Assembly: GCF_001949145.1 (NCBI RefSeq)
Contig: NW_019091385.1
Coordinates: forward strand, 2,039,546-2,103,545
From: Acanthaster planci
Taxonomy: Eukaryota; Echinodermata; Asteroidea; Valvatida; Acanthasteridae
Reading direction: 5' to 3'
Length of the DNA stretch: 64,000 nucleotides
Part shown: positions 25,854 to 40,800 of the stretch, piece by piece
How positions within the stretch are numbered: the first letter of the stretch is position 1
Layout of the letters: each line of letters starts with the position of its first letter
The notes under the pieces: generated by a model
The model's input: the letters and a program-made list of their open reading frames with translations, nothing else
What the model was told of the DNA's origin: nothing
The model's database searches: none
Translations under genes and position numbers: made by a program

Positions 25854-28800
25854 GTGAGTAGTCATTTTACTCTTCCATCAGAATTAACTTGTCGAACAGG
25901 AGATGTGATTTAATTATTAGAATATGCATTTATTGGTGTTTGTGAGTTCAGAAACCAGAACATCTTTTAAAATGCTCTATAGTCTTTTTGAAATAAGCAT
26001 CTGAATGGATTACAATTAAACTTTTTAGTTGTTGAAATCATGGGTTAAGCAGTGTCAAGCTACTTGACTTATATATAAGTGTGGTAGTCTGTTTGCACCG
26101 GTAACTTCCTGCTGAGGTTTTTGGTGCTCGTGTTAACCTGGTTCACCAACAGTGTTGTACTTTCAGGTCACCCAGAATGCGAAATAAATGTTCCTCTGTC
26201 AAGTGCAAGGAATTCAGATGGAGTGTGCAATCCTGTATCCATAGCAACCCTTCATCAATCAACTCTTGCCTTCACTTCTCTCCCTCCCACCTTCTCCAGG
26301 CATCAAGGCTGTTGATGGTACAGCCATTACCAATGAAGACTTCCGTGGCAAGTCGGCTCGCCAGGTTCAGTTTAACCCTGGACAGGAGATGGGCTTCTGG
26401 CGTGTGCGCATCATCAACGACAAAAAGTACGAGCAAGCTGAGGTGTTTGAGGTCATCCTGCACGATGCAGTCATGGGGGCCTTGGAGTACCCTGACCGTG
26501 CCCTGATCAAAATCTTGGACTCTGAAGACGGTGAGCTCTCACAGATTTCATAAAGAATTCTTTCCCAGAAATGACAGACCCTGAAAAATGTTGTAAGATT
26601 GTACTTGAAGTAAAGTCCATTGAAAGTACGCGTTAATGGTCTTGCCTTTTTGTTTGAAAACCCAGCACATATATAGTTTTAACAAAAAATGAGAGATGAC
26701 AGAAGAAACCACATCTTCAAAGTGAATCCAAAAGCAAAATGTATTGAGAGTTTGCCATAGTAGCAGGTGAAAAAAAGCTCACCAATATTGTGTATGATTT
26801 GAATTTTTTTCTTAGATTGCCACTGTAAGTTGCTTCTAATGGCTCTGAGTATTTCTTGAGCTAAAGTGTTGACATGAAGGTATAGTCTGTTCATTGGCCT
26901 CCCAGTTTGAAGCAGATCAGCAAGGGTTACTCTTTATGCTCTTAGTTGTGGACATTGCATCCTTTAGGCATTGAAGAAAAGTTATCCATCCAGATAAAGG
27001 AGTACTTTAAGCACTAGTAAAATTTCAGATATATACAGTTTAGAATGAGCACAGTTTACCCTCCCTCTACATAGAATATGAATCACTTGGGGGGAAAAGG
27101 TGTTGGTATTTTAAGTAAGATCTTCTTGTGTAACTTCTTCCTTTTTACATTTGTAACTGTCTTCCTTTTTTAATGTTTTGGTTTGAATGCGAAGGCCTTC
27201 ACAGCAGCATTTTGCTTGACAAACAGCATGTTAGTTGAGTAATTGATTGAGTGTATAGGCCGACCAAGAGAAATCAAGGATTTATTTTGGGCTTATTAAG
27301 AGCATTCCTCAGCAGCAATCAGCCCATTGGAAGCTGAAATTAAATGAAGATTTTGGTGGAGGATTAGGGCCGTTGACCAGGACTGGTGATAGAAGGACTG
27401 GATGGCTGAATTCACTCGCATTCAGATCTCGCCTTTGGAGTGAATGCAGCTAGGGGATTAGGTGGGCGTCAAAAAGAAACAGTGGCACTGAATTGGAAAT
27501 GGGAGGGTGGCTGAAGGGGAGAAAAAGCCTGAAAAGAGATAATGGGATGGTCAGAATATGGGAGCCTGACTTTTGGAGCTATTTGGGTGTTGGTGGAGGC
27601 CAGTTGTCTGTTTAGGCATTGTGGGTCCTTGTTCTCTGGAGAAAGATGCTCCCTTGTGGTCATAGAACCTTTGTGCCTGTTCTCCTGGGGTTGTTAACCC
27701 CCAGCACTGTCACTCAGACATCAATGCAATGGAACCCCCTCCCCCCATAAAAACTGACAATTTAGAAGGAGGTATCATGTAGGAAAGCTTGGAGGTACAA
27801 ACAAGACAGTGAAGCCTTTCTCTTTTTTTGAACCACTTTGATTTTGCCGTTTGATCAGTACATCACAAATGATTTTTAAAAACACAACAACCTTGTTTTG
27901 GAGTGGTGGATGTTGAAAAATAAACTGTTGAGAGACTGATGCACCTGATCAGCTTTGTCCCCCTTCCCTGCAGGGAAGAACTCTGAAGACTGAAAAGATA
28001 CCGAAAAAGTGGTTAAAGAAATATTGAAATTTGTATAGTGCACTGCCTTCCAACAGGTCAACGGCACTTTCACCCTAGCTGTATACTTCTGCAAACCATT
28101 TTGTTTTCACCTTGAAATGTGTTTGAATTTGTTGGGGATCCCAGCATAAAGTAAACAGGCAAGAGAGGAGGGTAACTGTATCAAGCAGTCAGGGCAAACA
28201 CCAGAACAAAATGCAGCCTGTAAACAGGCTGTTAGTGATTACAGTGTGCTGCAAGGCAGAGCTCCTAGAGATTCTCCTGAAGTGGACACGTCTAATGAAC
28301 TGGAAGTGAGATTTTCAATAGATGGCTTTTCGATTGTTGAATGTGATGCCAACATTTTGCAGGCTTGAAAAGCGAATGATGAAACACCATTGGGGTTCTT
28401 ACCAAAACACTGGAAGAGTTCAGATTTTTTGACTGCATAATCCATTGATCAAGTGCTGCAGTGAATTTAGGTGCATTTTAAAACCAAATCAGTTACAGCT
28501 GTAGAGATAGACTCGGATAGTTTCCTTTTCTTTTCCTACATACAGAATCCTATGTGTACATCGATGCTGATAGCCCCTACATTATCAATGAAGACATTGG
28601 GGAGGTGCTCATTCCAATCCGACGAGGTGGTGACCTTTCTGAGGAGATGATGGTCCTCTGCTCAACGATGCCAGGTACCAGATGCTGCCTTTTGGTCCTG
28701 CATGGCCTTAAAATTTTAAGAGAGTTTGCCAGGTTCCCATTTGTACAAACAAAATTTATCCTTGTGTAATTTTCAGTGCAGTTGTGGGGGATACGGGGAT

Positions 28801-31800
28801 TGATTTTTCATAAGAATTACATTAACTTTGGCACAATCAATTCACAAGGTTTTATTTCTTTTTGGAGCTGCAAGATAATAGGCATGGATTTTCTAGCAAC
28901 TCTCCCACGCACCAAATTGGCAAAAGTAATGTGCCCTATTTCTGAAGTTTTCATGAATGTGTCCAGCCTGACAGTGAATGTGTGGCACATGGACACATGT
29001 GGTTTTGATTTCCATGCTCATGGATCTGTACCAGTATGCTATATTTAAACTCTCCATGTGGCATTCATTTCATCACAAAGCTAGTATCACCTACATGCTA
29101 CTTTCTGTTTTCACTGGAAGAAAAACCTGCTAAAAGCTGACTCATTTTTGGCATTCTCTCCTCCACTAAAGCATGCTGATCAGTCCTCACTAGAGATTTC
29201 GATACTTTTTTCTTCACTGTATGAATAAAAACTGACATTGGTAGTCTTCCCCATGGGTGTTCTCATACTATACAACACTGATCCCTGTGTCGAACTCAAT
29301 AACCCACAGGCTCTTTTGTGGAGTTTTCCCCTGGGTAGTACTCAAACAAGCCTGGGGACATAATGGGTCACAAGGTTTAACACACACTGGGGACCTGACC
29401 ATAATTAAGTTATTCCAGAGGACAGAATTCAGGACTTGTTCCTGGACTTGTGTTTCCTTAGAGGAGACATCAGTGATATATTCACATGTGGAATTTACTT
29501 AACAGCATAACTTTGTTCTGTTATCTGCAAGACTGGGCAAATCTCACAGGCACTGACCTTATCAAAACCAATAACGGAATCAGAAATTTGAGGACTTTTG
29601 TTCAAGTTAAGGGTGTACCTTGGGGGAGGTTTGCCAATAGTGGCATTTAGGAGACAGGTGGTGAACAGTTAGCCTTGTTTTCTAGACTGACCAGCAAAGG
29701 GTGTCACCTAACCATGAATTCAAATCTGACAACTTCATTCACCATGTTCATCAATTGTACTCCTACATACCGTGGGAGTTAGAAAGCGAGGACTGAATTG
29801 AGCTTGGAATTGCTAGTTATAACAGTTTCACTTTGAATAGCTTTTATTCTTCCAAACTCACGTATGAATATGGGGGGCATTTTTTTACCTGATACACTTT
29901 TCGGTTGGGGGGGGATAAATTGTGCCAATATGAAATGCGGAACAGCAATTTTAAGAATGCGGAAGACCGATCAAAAGATTACCTGCTTCACTGATTCCAC
30001 ATACTTTTTTTCCTTTTTTGCCGCTCTTTAAAAGTAAACCTGAACAAGGCTCATCACCAGTATGCAATACTTGCAAGGCTTGGTCATTAATGTATTTACT
30101 TAACCTTTAAACTGACATAGGCACAGCCACTGGTGCTGATCCTTCCCCGGTCCACTCCTTCAATGATTACATCAGCCGTCTGGAGGATGACAATGACAAC
30201 TTTGTGCGCTTTGACAAGGACGAGGACCTGGCCTACTGCCGAGTGCTCATCATCGACGACTCGCTGTACGAGGATGATGAAGACTTCCAGGTCAAACTGA
30301 CCATGCCCATGGGAGGTCGCCTGGGCGAGCCCGCCCAGATCAATGTGGTAATTGCCGCCGATGCTGCTGATGGTGAGTTCATGCGGAACAATTCTTCTGA
30401 GGGGAATGGGGGAAATAATTGACAATCTTCTTGTTGATTTGCTTGATGGCCATCAAAACAAGAGTTTATATTCACATTTAAAACACACAAGGCTTTCAAC
30501 AATCGTCACATTAGTATCAGAACTCTTGGGTGTTCAAAAGGATTTGCAAAGAGGCAAGATTAAAGAAGTCAAATAGCAAATTGACGGTGGAGATCAAACT
30601 CTTTAGCCATGTAATGCTAGAATGCACTCGGCCTCAGGGCAAGGTTAAAACTTAATTAAAATAATCACCAAGGTGAAAGAAATAAGTGTAAAAGTCCATC
30701 CCAAGGTTGAGGTATTGAACCCAGCATATTTCAGCCTACCAGTTGGCAGCACATTGCTTCATGCTTATGTAGGCAACACTTGATACAAATACATGCCCAG
30801 TATGCACACGGGAAGGGGTGGAGGAAGAAAGGAAGGGGAAAAAACACAGAAAAGCCTCAGTCTAGAGTGACAGTGTTTTTTCCAGTGTGTAGCATTATAT
30901 TTCCAGAGTTTTATAAGGGGAGTTAGTTAGCATTCCTTTCACACCCCTGGTTATGGTCTACTGGATCTACTCTTGTCTGGCCCAGTGGTGACCCCTGCAG
31001 TACCTGTAGGCATGCTGGCACGCCATGGATCTCCTTATTCCAGATCATTGGAGCTGAAACTAAGTGTGTAGAGCTAACAGGTGTCGTATGATCCTGTGCA
31101 GGAGTAGTCTCAGGTGTACCTCAGAATTGTGGCTATTGTGAAACCGACCCGTCCTCATTTTGAAAGGGATTGAAATTTCATGAGCTGTTTACATTATGCA
31201 TTGCTTAGTGTGAAATGGCTTACCGCACAGATAGTACACTGCAGTAGACAAAGGAACACAACTGAAGACTGAAATGTGGTGTGCATTTTCTTTGGTGTTT
31301 TTATGAAAATGGTGAAAATGTCAATCGGAAACCAACAATTTGAGTATTCATTTTGGAAAGTGCTAACATGTGTTCTGCAATGTTTCTTTTGTGTTGTTAC
31401 ATTGTGTTTGACAGCCAGCAGGATTAAACAAGTTCAACAGAAACATTACAAAATCAAAGAAACCTAAATCATGCTTTATCACTCAGACAGTTAAGAACTA
31501 AAATGGTTGTATATAAGATGCTGGAAATCTCAGATTTTCAATATCTCTTGGCAAACATGGATCATTTTTCTGATGGAAAATTACAGTATACATGACAAGC
31601 CTCCCCATATCTAGTCAAGCATTTAGTTGTGCGTGGATATCTGTAACTGACAAAGACAGAAAGTACATACATTGTGTTGTGTGTATATATAACTTTGTAC
31701 CATCCAATAATGTCAAAATAATGCCACTCAAAAGGCGTGAACCAAATTGAAGACAGGGTCTCCATTGTTTCCCTATTGAGGCAAGTTTTCAAAGGTTTAT

Positions 31801-34800
31801 TCATTAAACATGAAACGTTTGTCATTTTGTATTTTTTTTCTCCCTTCCACTCTTTGTTACATGGAAAATTGGCTCACCTATGAAGAGTTGTTTCCCTGAA
31901 AGCCATCTTTGGGCATTAAAACGTAGAAAGTGATTTTGACTGAGGGAATTTTGTCCCATCTTACTCCATCCTCTAGGGGTGGCCATACCTGCCACAAACA
32001 TTCTTTGTGTTGGGCAGAGAAAACTTGAGTGCCCCAAGTGTACTCTTGTGGAAGATGGAAATATTCTCAATTTCACAAGGTTGTTTACTTGGAAACCACT
32101 GCTTAAGATTGTATAATACAACCCAGCATATTGTTGGAAAGCTGAGGTTAATTTGTGGTTCCCAAGAAAAAAAAATCTCTCAGCCACGGCAAGATCAAAA
32201 GAGACCAAGTGTCCAGTTCTCTTTCAGAGTATGCTTGTAAATATTGCCAAATCATATGCCTTTCTGAACTTGGCTAACACAGAAGTTGTGCATGACTGGC
32301 TTAAATACCCCTGCTGTAGTTGTATTCATTTCAAGCATCCATTGCTGTACCAACCAAATACATTTTATTGGCAGAATTTGCATCAGTTTGGGTGAGAATT
32401 TTCACAAAGCACTCAACTTCCTCCTGATTTTGTGTGGGTATTAAACAAGAACTCTAAAGCTTAGCCAGTCACTGAGTTTTAACAACACCTGGGGATTTTT
32501 TAAAACTAGACTCTGAAAGGAGGATTACACGAAATGCACCAAAAACCCCATTCAGACCTAAATTTTCTAATATTGTGGTGTCCATTCAAAACAGATCACT
32601 TTAGTCATTCAAAAGTCCTTAGGAAAATACGTCTACACGTGTATCTGGGCAAATGCAAACAGGCCTTGTGGAGCAACTTCATATTTTGAATATGGATTAA
32701 TGAAACTCGCTGCGGGGGCTAGTGGCAGTGCTAACTTCTGTTTTCCTTCCTCCACTAAAAAGGCATGCTTCATTGCACGGTATGCTTGCATTGACCGTTG
32801 ACCCTGCACAGAAATCCCTCAGAACTGTAAGAGAAGCTTCTACATTGTGGCGTTATGAAAAGTCCTGTAGGTTACCAACTGAATTTTCAGTTTTGTGCAT
32901 AGTGTTGCCTTCGTCTTCCTGGGACATTTTCATGCAGTTCCAATGGTTTCAGTGAGCTGGTCTCTTTCAGAAGTACATGTAACCCCCCAAATTACCCTGC
33001 CCTTATACCTAAATTTGGTTAGTCCATCACAAAAGTTTATGTTATTTACTAAAAAACGAAAGTGAATCCTTTTTTACCCATGCTTGGATTGGAAACCAAT
33101 ACTAAACCAAAAAGTGAACCTGGGGCATTTCCTTTTTATCTATTCAGTTTTGGGGAGGATCACGGTTCACAGATCAAAGGGAGAGAGTATTGTGGAAAGA
33201 CACAACACGTAGTAGAAAAAGCAGTGCAGATGTACTTTCCATTGTACCTGATTCTCTCTGATCAGTTTTCTCTGTTGCAAAGGAACAAAAGAGGCATTTG
33301 TAACTATCACGCTAGTGTTCTCAGTATCAAGGCATGTACCACTGCTCTTACTTTTTTGGGGGATGCATAATTTTCCCCTTCCCCAGTGTTTGGAAGGAAG
33401 GAAAAGAGAAAGCAAACCACGCTGCTGTTGATTTATTGGTTGGTGTGGTGTTTTTCACAGTACCCTGGGATTAGGATATGTGAAGGGAAGCACATCAAAC
33501 CCAGGCACCAGGAAAGGAAAAGGGGAAAGTGCTGGCCCTGATATGTCAGGATAACAGACCCTTGCCATCTGGAGTTCAGGCAAGAAAACCTGAGGCCTAT
33601 TTGGGGCTACTACTCAAGCATCAGATATTAATGTCATGGTTGGCAAGTTCTTGTTATCTAGTTATCCAGCACAACTCTATTTTACAAAATTTCTCTAACA
33701 TTCTTTTCATGTCAGATATCGGTAATAGCCAGCTGCAGCAGTACACATGCTGCGGAATGCTTGCATGAAAAAAAGTTGGAAATGGAAACATGCTTTTTCA
33801 GGACTTTGTTATCAAATAAAGGTGGCAATAACTGGGGAAGTGGATATTTGGAATACATTAACCCTTCCAATTGTGATCTCTCCTGATGTAATGTAATTGG
33901 TACATAAAAAGCCACAAAACCAAATCCCAATCTCTCCTGGCAAACACCAAAGGTGTGCATACCACAATTTAGAATCTTGCAACCACAATGGGTGGTCTGT
34001 AATGTGTCTGCACAGGGAGCCACTGATATTTTTGTGCCTGCCATGGCTTGTGGTCCAAACAGATCAATTTTTGTACTGCTGATTCCTGCAGCGGCATGAA
34101 GCTGTGAGGCCATGCGGGACATGTGTGAATGGGCAAAGTTTTTGCTTACAATGTTTCAGAATTACTCAATTTGGAATCACTTGGTTCTCCAACCACTTGA
34201 AAAATTTGATGTCCAGCAGCAACTCTGATCAGCATTTTTTCAGCAAGTGTCCCATTGGGATGTTTATATTGATCATGTTTGGCAATTCAATAAAAATCAA
34301 TTACATGTTGATTCCTTACTCAAACAGCTCAGCATGGAAGAGACAGCTGGCTGCAGATGTCAAAGATCACAGGGGAAAAAAGGCCCTGTCTCTCTGGAAA
34401 TTAGCACACTTAGCAAAGCTGTCCTGGGTGTTTACATTGATTACTAAATCTTGAACAAATTGATGTCAAAAGGAAGCTGTTGCCAATGACCAAATGCAGC
34501 CGCTATTGTAAAATTGATTCCTTGGCCCAATTTCTTGAAGGATGTGGTCCTGGTGACTCTCTTAGATTTGTGAATATAAACATCTGTTTTCAAGGGCTCA
34601 CTTTAAGTAGGAAGTGACAAAGAAAAGCTCTCTGTCATTGGCGGGCTTACTCAGTTCATCAGAAGGAGGGCAAAGGAAGTCACCTTAACACAGTGATGAC
34701 TGAAGTTGGTAATAATCGAGTTTGCAGTGGGCGGTGTTGAGCAACAGTATTAAAGCAAAAATGTATGAAAAATTGTTAGTCCTGTTCTTTGTAGACTTTG

Positions 34801-37800
34801 TGAAGCTATTTTAGATTTGTTTTATTTTGTGTTTTGGCTGTCATTGCTTGAACATCAGTATGACTATGAGGCAATGCGGACATCCGGGAATTTTGCAAAA
34901 TGGCTGGTAGCAACCAATGAAAACAACTGCAATCAACGCATGCGTACGTATGTATGATTGTGTAATCCGATCTTCTGCCTGCCTGGTGCATTCGTACGTT
35001 GCCATGGTTGCCGGTTTCATAGGTTACTACCCACCATTTTTCAAGAGTCCCAGATGTCCACACCACCCCATAAAGAAATGCATATACTTAATTGGGTTTG
35101 GTCCCCCCATTTTGTCCAAATCACAAAGTTTTTTCCAAGTAAGCTATAAATTTAAAGGTCTACACTGCCAAAAGCATTTGAGGTTTTGTCATTTGTGAGT
35201 TTTTCATTCCACATGTCAATACAGTAGCAGAAAGGAATATATTATTATTAGTTTTTGGATGTATATAAGAATTTGAGATCAGCATTTGGTCACCTGTGAC
35301 AGGAAGCCACTTCTCTTGTTTTCATATTCCTGAATTTTTTGTCTTGTCTTACACAGAACCCTCATTCTACTTTGGTGAGGCTGAGTACCATGTTGATGAG
35401 AGTGATGGCTACCTGGAGGTACAGGTCTGGCGCACCGGCACCGATCTGTCCAAGATGGCCAGCGTCACCGTGCGCTCCCGCGCTTCAACCCCTCCCTCTG
35501 CTATTGGTGGGTATACACGTTCCCATTCCAGATGGAAAAGGGTGTTCTAGGAAGGAAGGGGAGTGGCTCTACATGGGGGGGCTTTTCAAATGCTGTGATG
35601 AATTCACTGCCTTTTGAGTCAAAGGTCATCAATTATGGAACTTTTAGCCTGATAAGCATTGGCTTGGCCCTTTCACCTTGATCCCAAAGTAGTCTAATTT
35701 TTTCAGACAAATTCCACATTACTGACCTTTCTGATATTTGCCAGGCTCCTCAAGATTGAAATGCATTGAACCGGAGATCTGTTGCCCATCAGTGACTTAA
35801 TCTTTCTGGTAGACACAAAATCTGATACAACACAGATGGTTCAGAAGATCACCCTCCCCTTCGGCCACTCCCCGCCGCCCCTCTCATGAGATGATCATGT
35901 TCAATGACCAAGGAAATCCCCTTATAGATTGAAAAAGTGGGGTGGATTACATGTGTTTGCATTACTCACAAACTGTGTCACTCATCATATGCCAGTGGGT
36001 CCTCATTTGCTCCCAGGAGCCAGAAATCCATTCCACAAATTTCAAACTTCCTGTTGTGTGTTCCATCCCCCCTCTTGACACGCAAATGCTGGCTCTTAAG
36101 TGAATGTTCCGCCAGTGCTGAGTAATTGTTCGTCGCTAATCACGTAACTTTGTCTCTTGTCCCCTGCCGTCTCTCGTTCACCCCTGCAGGACACCAGGTA
36201 ATGTGTTGTTTGTCTTGTCTCTCTTATTGGAGGGGGCAAGTTGACCAGGCATGGATGTGGCATATAAACACATTCATAAATTACTCGTAGGATCTTTTAA
36301 GTACATTGAGATTGAAGAGCCATATTCAGAAAGGCATACTCGTCAGCAGATGTTGCTGATGCTTGGAAACAAAAATGAAACTATTACTGGCTGTAGCTAG
36401 TTATCGTGTGTATTATTATGTACCCAAGTTCATTTGAAACTGAAACTTTCAGTGTCTACTGTACTTCACTCTGCAAGTGTCTCTGTGTCTGTCATGCAGA
36501 CACAAGTATACTACTTTTCATTCAGAAAAGTTTTCTAGACACTGAATCTGTCAGTTTCTTCTTACATGGGCATATTTCTTTCAGTTTTGGAAGTAATGGA
36601 CTTCAATCAGTAGAACTGAATGTTTTTTCATTTCTTTGTGTTTTTTTTTATTTTCTGGCACATGTGTAGAAAACATTTGGGGTAGTTTCAGTCGTCACCT
36701 TGGTCTGTGTTGTAGAGAAATGTTTGTGTAGCCCTGCCTTCCATTTCTAGTTGCGTTCATGCATGCTGCCTCTCCAACTCCAGATTTATTTGGATTGGAT
36801 AATGCATTTCACCCCCCTTCATTGGTGGTGGTGTTTGCTTTGACAGAACCCCCATCTTTTCTCAATTTTTTTCATTTCTGTCATTTTGGTGTGATGGTTT
36901 GTCAGTAAGAGGTAGCAACACTTGATGGTTGTAGACGCAGATGTCAGGTTTCTGGCCTAAATGTCATATGATGCAGCTTGATTATGCAGTTGGTTTTCAG
37001 TTTAACATGCTAGTTGAAAAGTAAGGTTTTATGCTTCGCAGTGCTATGAAAGTGGGCCACAGAAGAGAATAAATTGCCATAGGGGGGATTTATTTTCTGC
37101 ATTGGCACGCGAACAACTCTAGGAACAGGAAAGACAGGAAGACATTCTTGAGACCACATGTGGCTGGATTTGTACTGGAAGTATGCGTGATTTAGGCCAA
37201 CAACACCAAAATAGGTGCCAGGAAGTCAGAGTGGGGGGGGGGTTTCTGAATCGAGTTATGCCAAAGGAATATAGTGAATGTGGGATGGTATTCCTTTTTG
37301 TTCTGTAAATGGGCCGTCATTTTTATTTTGGAGTTTCAAAATGACTTCAGCAGAACCCTTGTGATACATGTCACCACTTAGTATTATGAGCATCCTGTCA
37401 TTATGTCTACTGTTAACCTTGCCCTTGTCAACCAACATTTCATTGACTTGCATATTCTTTGACAGTTCCGTGTCATAACCAAGTCTACATAACTTGAGCA
37501 TCACTGCTGTGACAAGATGTTCTTTCTTCTTAAAGATTGACCTTTTTCCCTTCAAAAGCAATGAAGAGATGGTACTCCAAAAGCAACACGTAAACAACTC
37601 AACAAAAGAGAATAAAAAATAGACTTTGCTAGGTGGTAATTTGTTTTGCTGAGGGAATTTGCCCTCCCATTTTCTCAGTGTCTCCACTGGATAATGTACA
37701 GTTCAAAGAATGCTGTTAAACCATTTTGGACCCGTCTTTCGTGCATGTCTGTTTCCTTAGCCATCAAATGGCGTGCCTTATTAATCCTGCGCGTACTTCA

Positions 37801-40800
37801 CACATATTTTCAATGTGTCGTGTAAAATGTTTCCTGACCATTCCACAATCACTTTCCATTGGGTGCAGCTGTTGCCAGGTTGCCAGTGTATCACAAGATG
37901 CTGAATCATCCTGTGTGCTTGTTAGCTCCTTGTCCACGGCCGTTTATGTCACAGTTGGACAGCTATCCCTACATGGAAACACGATTGTTTATGTGCTTGA
38001 ACCAGATTTTTAAAAGACACATTTTGTTACTCCATAGTGAAAAAGTGTTTGTTCGCCCCTTGGGAAAACAAGACTTTTACAGCTCTATGAACTCTGTGAA
38101 ATTTCTATTTTGGGGGCAGTGTCTTGCAGGACTCACTTTTATCTGTTTGATCTTCACATTGGAAGCATTTCCTGGACGAGGACAAATTTGGTTATATTTT
38201 GAGTCCCCAGTCATCAATTATATCATTTACTTGTGTTCCTGCATTTTCCCTTACAATTTGTCAATCTGTCAAGATTTTCAGACAATTTACTGTTGAACTT
38301 TTTGAGCAAATACGCTTTGCAATCTGTTTGTATTTGAAGTTAAATGGCAGAAGTCAAAATGTTATAAATAAAATCAGGGCCAAATCAAGCTTTGGCTAGC
38401 CGTCCCCTCCCCCCACCCATAACCAGCCACTCCTTTGACATCTCATTGCACACTTCCTTGTGCTGAAAGGTGCAATTAGGTTCAACGGAAGCCTACTCTG
38501 ACTGGGTCATCTCATCGTGACGTAATTTATTTTTAGTGGCTTTTTGTCAAATTTTGAAAGGCTTAAATTGTGTCACCATACATGACCTGCCAGAAAGGCT
38601 GCTCGCTCACAATGGAGATAAAAAAGGTCAAAGAAGTTGAGCTTACTCGACAAGTATTCCTTTAATGTACCTTGTTAAACTAAGTTCTTTCTTCTGTAGC
38701 TGGTTTGGACTATGCTGGAATCAGCCGCAACCTCGACTTTGCCCCTGGTGTGACCATGCAGAATGTGCGCGTCTACATCATGGATGACCTGGGCCAGCCA
38801 TTACTGGAAGGACCTGAGACCTTTGAGCTGGTGTTGCGCATGCCCATGAATGCTGTGCTGGGTGCTCCTGCCCTGTCTGTTGTTACCATCAATGATACCG
38901 TCTCTGACTGTAAGACTCCAGGCCCTTGATCATTTCAAGAAAAATAAAGCTAACCTTGCTGACTCTTTTTTTTTAAACCAATTTTTAGATAAGAGAAAAA
39001 GCTGTCTATTTCAAATTTGGACGTGCAAAACATGAGGCATGTCATGTCATAGCTGCACATCATCTTTGTGGAAACAAAGTTTTAACACATGGCATATATT
39101 TTGCAGTTCACTGAATATTTTCGACAACTGAGAAACTTGTTGAATGCTACAAGTTCTCTCTTTTCCTGCACTATGTATTTAAATTGTTGCATTTTTAGAT
39201 CTGTCTTACCTGAAAGTGTGCGGTAGATTGTTAGTAATGAAAAGGGAGTTATATTCTCAGTTGAGTTGCAATTACATTTGGGTTTTTTTTCTCAGTGCCC
39301 AAGGTGGAGTTCCGTGATCTGACCTATGAGGTCAATGAGAATGATGGCACAGTCACGGCAACCATCATCCGTAGCGGTGACCTGTCCATCACCAGCACGG
39401 TCCGCTGCTATACCCGGCAGGGATCAGCCCAGGTCATGATGGACTTTGACGAGCGGCCCAACATTGAGTCTTCCATTGTCACCTTCTTGCCAGGTGAGAC
39501 TCTGACTCTGTCTCAAATCTGTGCCACCCTTCCCAACTCATGATTGTTTTCTTCCGCCCATTGCTCATTAAAACCATGTGCTAGCGTAAACATCCTGAGT
39601 TTAGCAGTCAGGAACAGGGCACTTAAAAGATACATTCATGTTGTTCCTGTGAGATCTACTTCCATCCGCCATTAAACTCTTGAGACAGCACGTACAGGCT
39701 GTTTCAATCACCCCTCTTTGTGCACAACATCCTCATACCACCCACCCCCCTGTGTGTCACCCCAACACATGGACAAGACATTTTGTCTCTCATTCTCCTC
39801 TGGATCCCAGAGGGAAATCAATTGACAACAGCCGGTGTGTGTAGTGTCAGTTTTTCCATGTCTATCATTGGTAATTTGTCATTGGACATGAGGATGAGTA
39901 TTTGCCCGATGGCATTCTTTTTTGAAATAGTTGATGGGGGCAGCTTTGGAGAGCATTGTTAATAGGTTGCTTCCTTGAGACATTCTCTCACCGAAGTTCC
40001 TATTCCCCTGCCAACCCAGTGAGACATTGGTCCCACTGGTATTGCAACTTATTTCCTACCCTGTGCAAAGGATGGCCAGCCAAATATCTGAACCTCTTTG
40101 CAGGGGAAAAAGCTTCATAAAAATACATGGGTGGTAGCCTTACAAGACAAATGTAAGGAATCCATTGCTTGGAAAGATAACTTACTGAGCAAAACAAATA
40201 GGGAACCGATCTTTAAATTGAACAATGCAGTATTGTATTCTGACTGGTAAGCCTAATCAGATATTAAGCAGAATTCTGTTACCCTGTACGCTATTAACAA
40301 ACTACGCTAAATTTGTTTTGGTTATACGTAGTATGTAGCAGAGACATGATGCCGATTCATTGAAATGCATGTACTCATCAAAAAGAGATGTGGAGTTATT
40401 GTTTGTTTCTCTTCCCCAGGTGAGCGTTCCAAGGAGTGCACAGTCCTGCTGATGGATGACAATGAGTACGAGAACGATGAACAGTTCCGTCTGGTTCTGG
40501 GCAACCCACGCACTGACTCTGGACTGCAAGCCATGGTGGGAGAACAGAATGAGACCACCATCACCATCCACGACATTGGAGACAGTACGTACCAGTTTGT
40601 GACTCCTAGATAATAAACGAGATTCTGACCCTGCTGAACTATTGAATCCTCCAAACTTCATGGTTGAGGAACTTGATTAGATATTCGTAAGGCTTTCAAA
40701 GGTGGTAAGGCCCCATGAAAAGAAACAGTGACTTTGCTTGACTTTTATCTGTCCCTCCAAGTCTTTTAAAACCTGGTGGATTTTTAAACATCTGTCGAAT

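Noticed and set aside
36190-36197. Eight-base micro-exon candidate between a good acceptor (CCCCTGCAG) and GTAATG
   Set aside because: Exon 5 ends and exon 6 begins in phase 1, and they join to a clean Calx-beta motif (AGLDY). Inserting 8 bases would shift the frame.
37256-38296. Frames of 143 and 145 codons in intron 5 on opposite strands
   Set aside because: Neither shows a recognisable domain, and both lie inside an intron defined by matching phase 1 exons.
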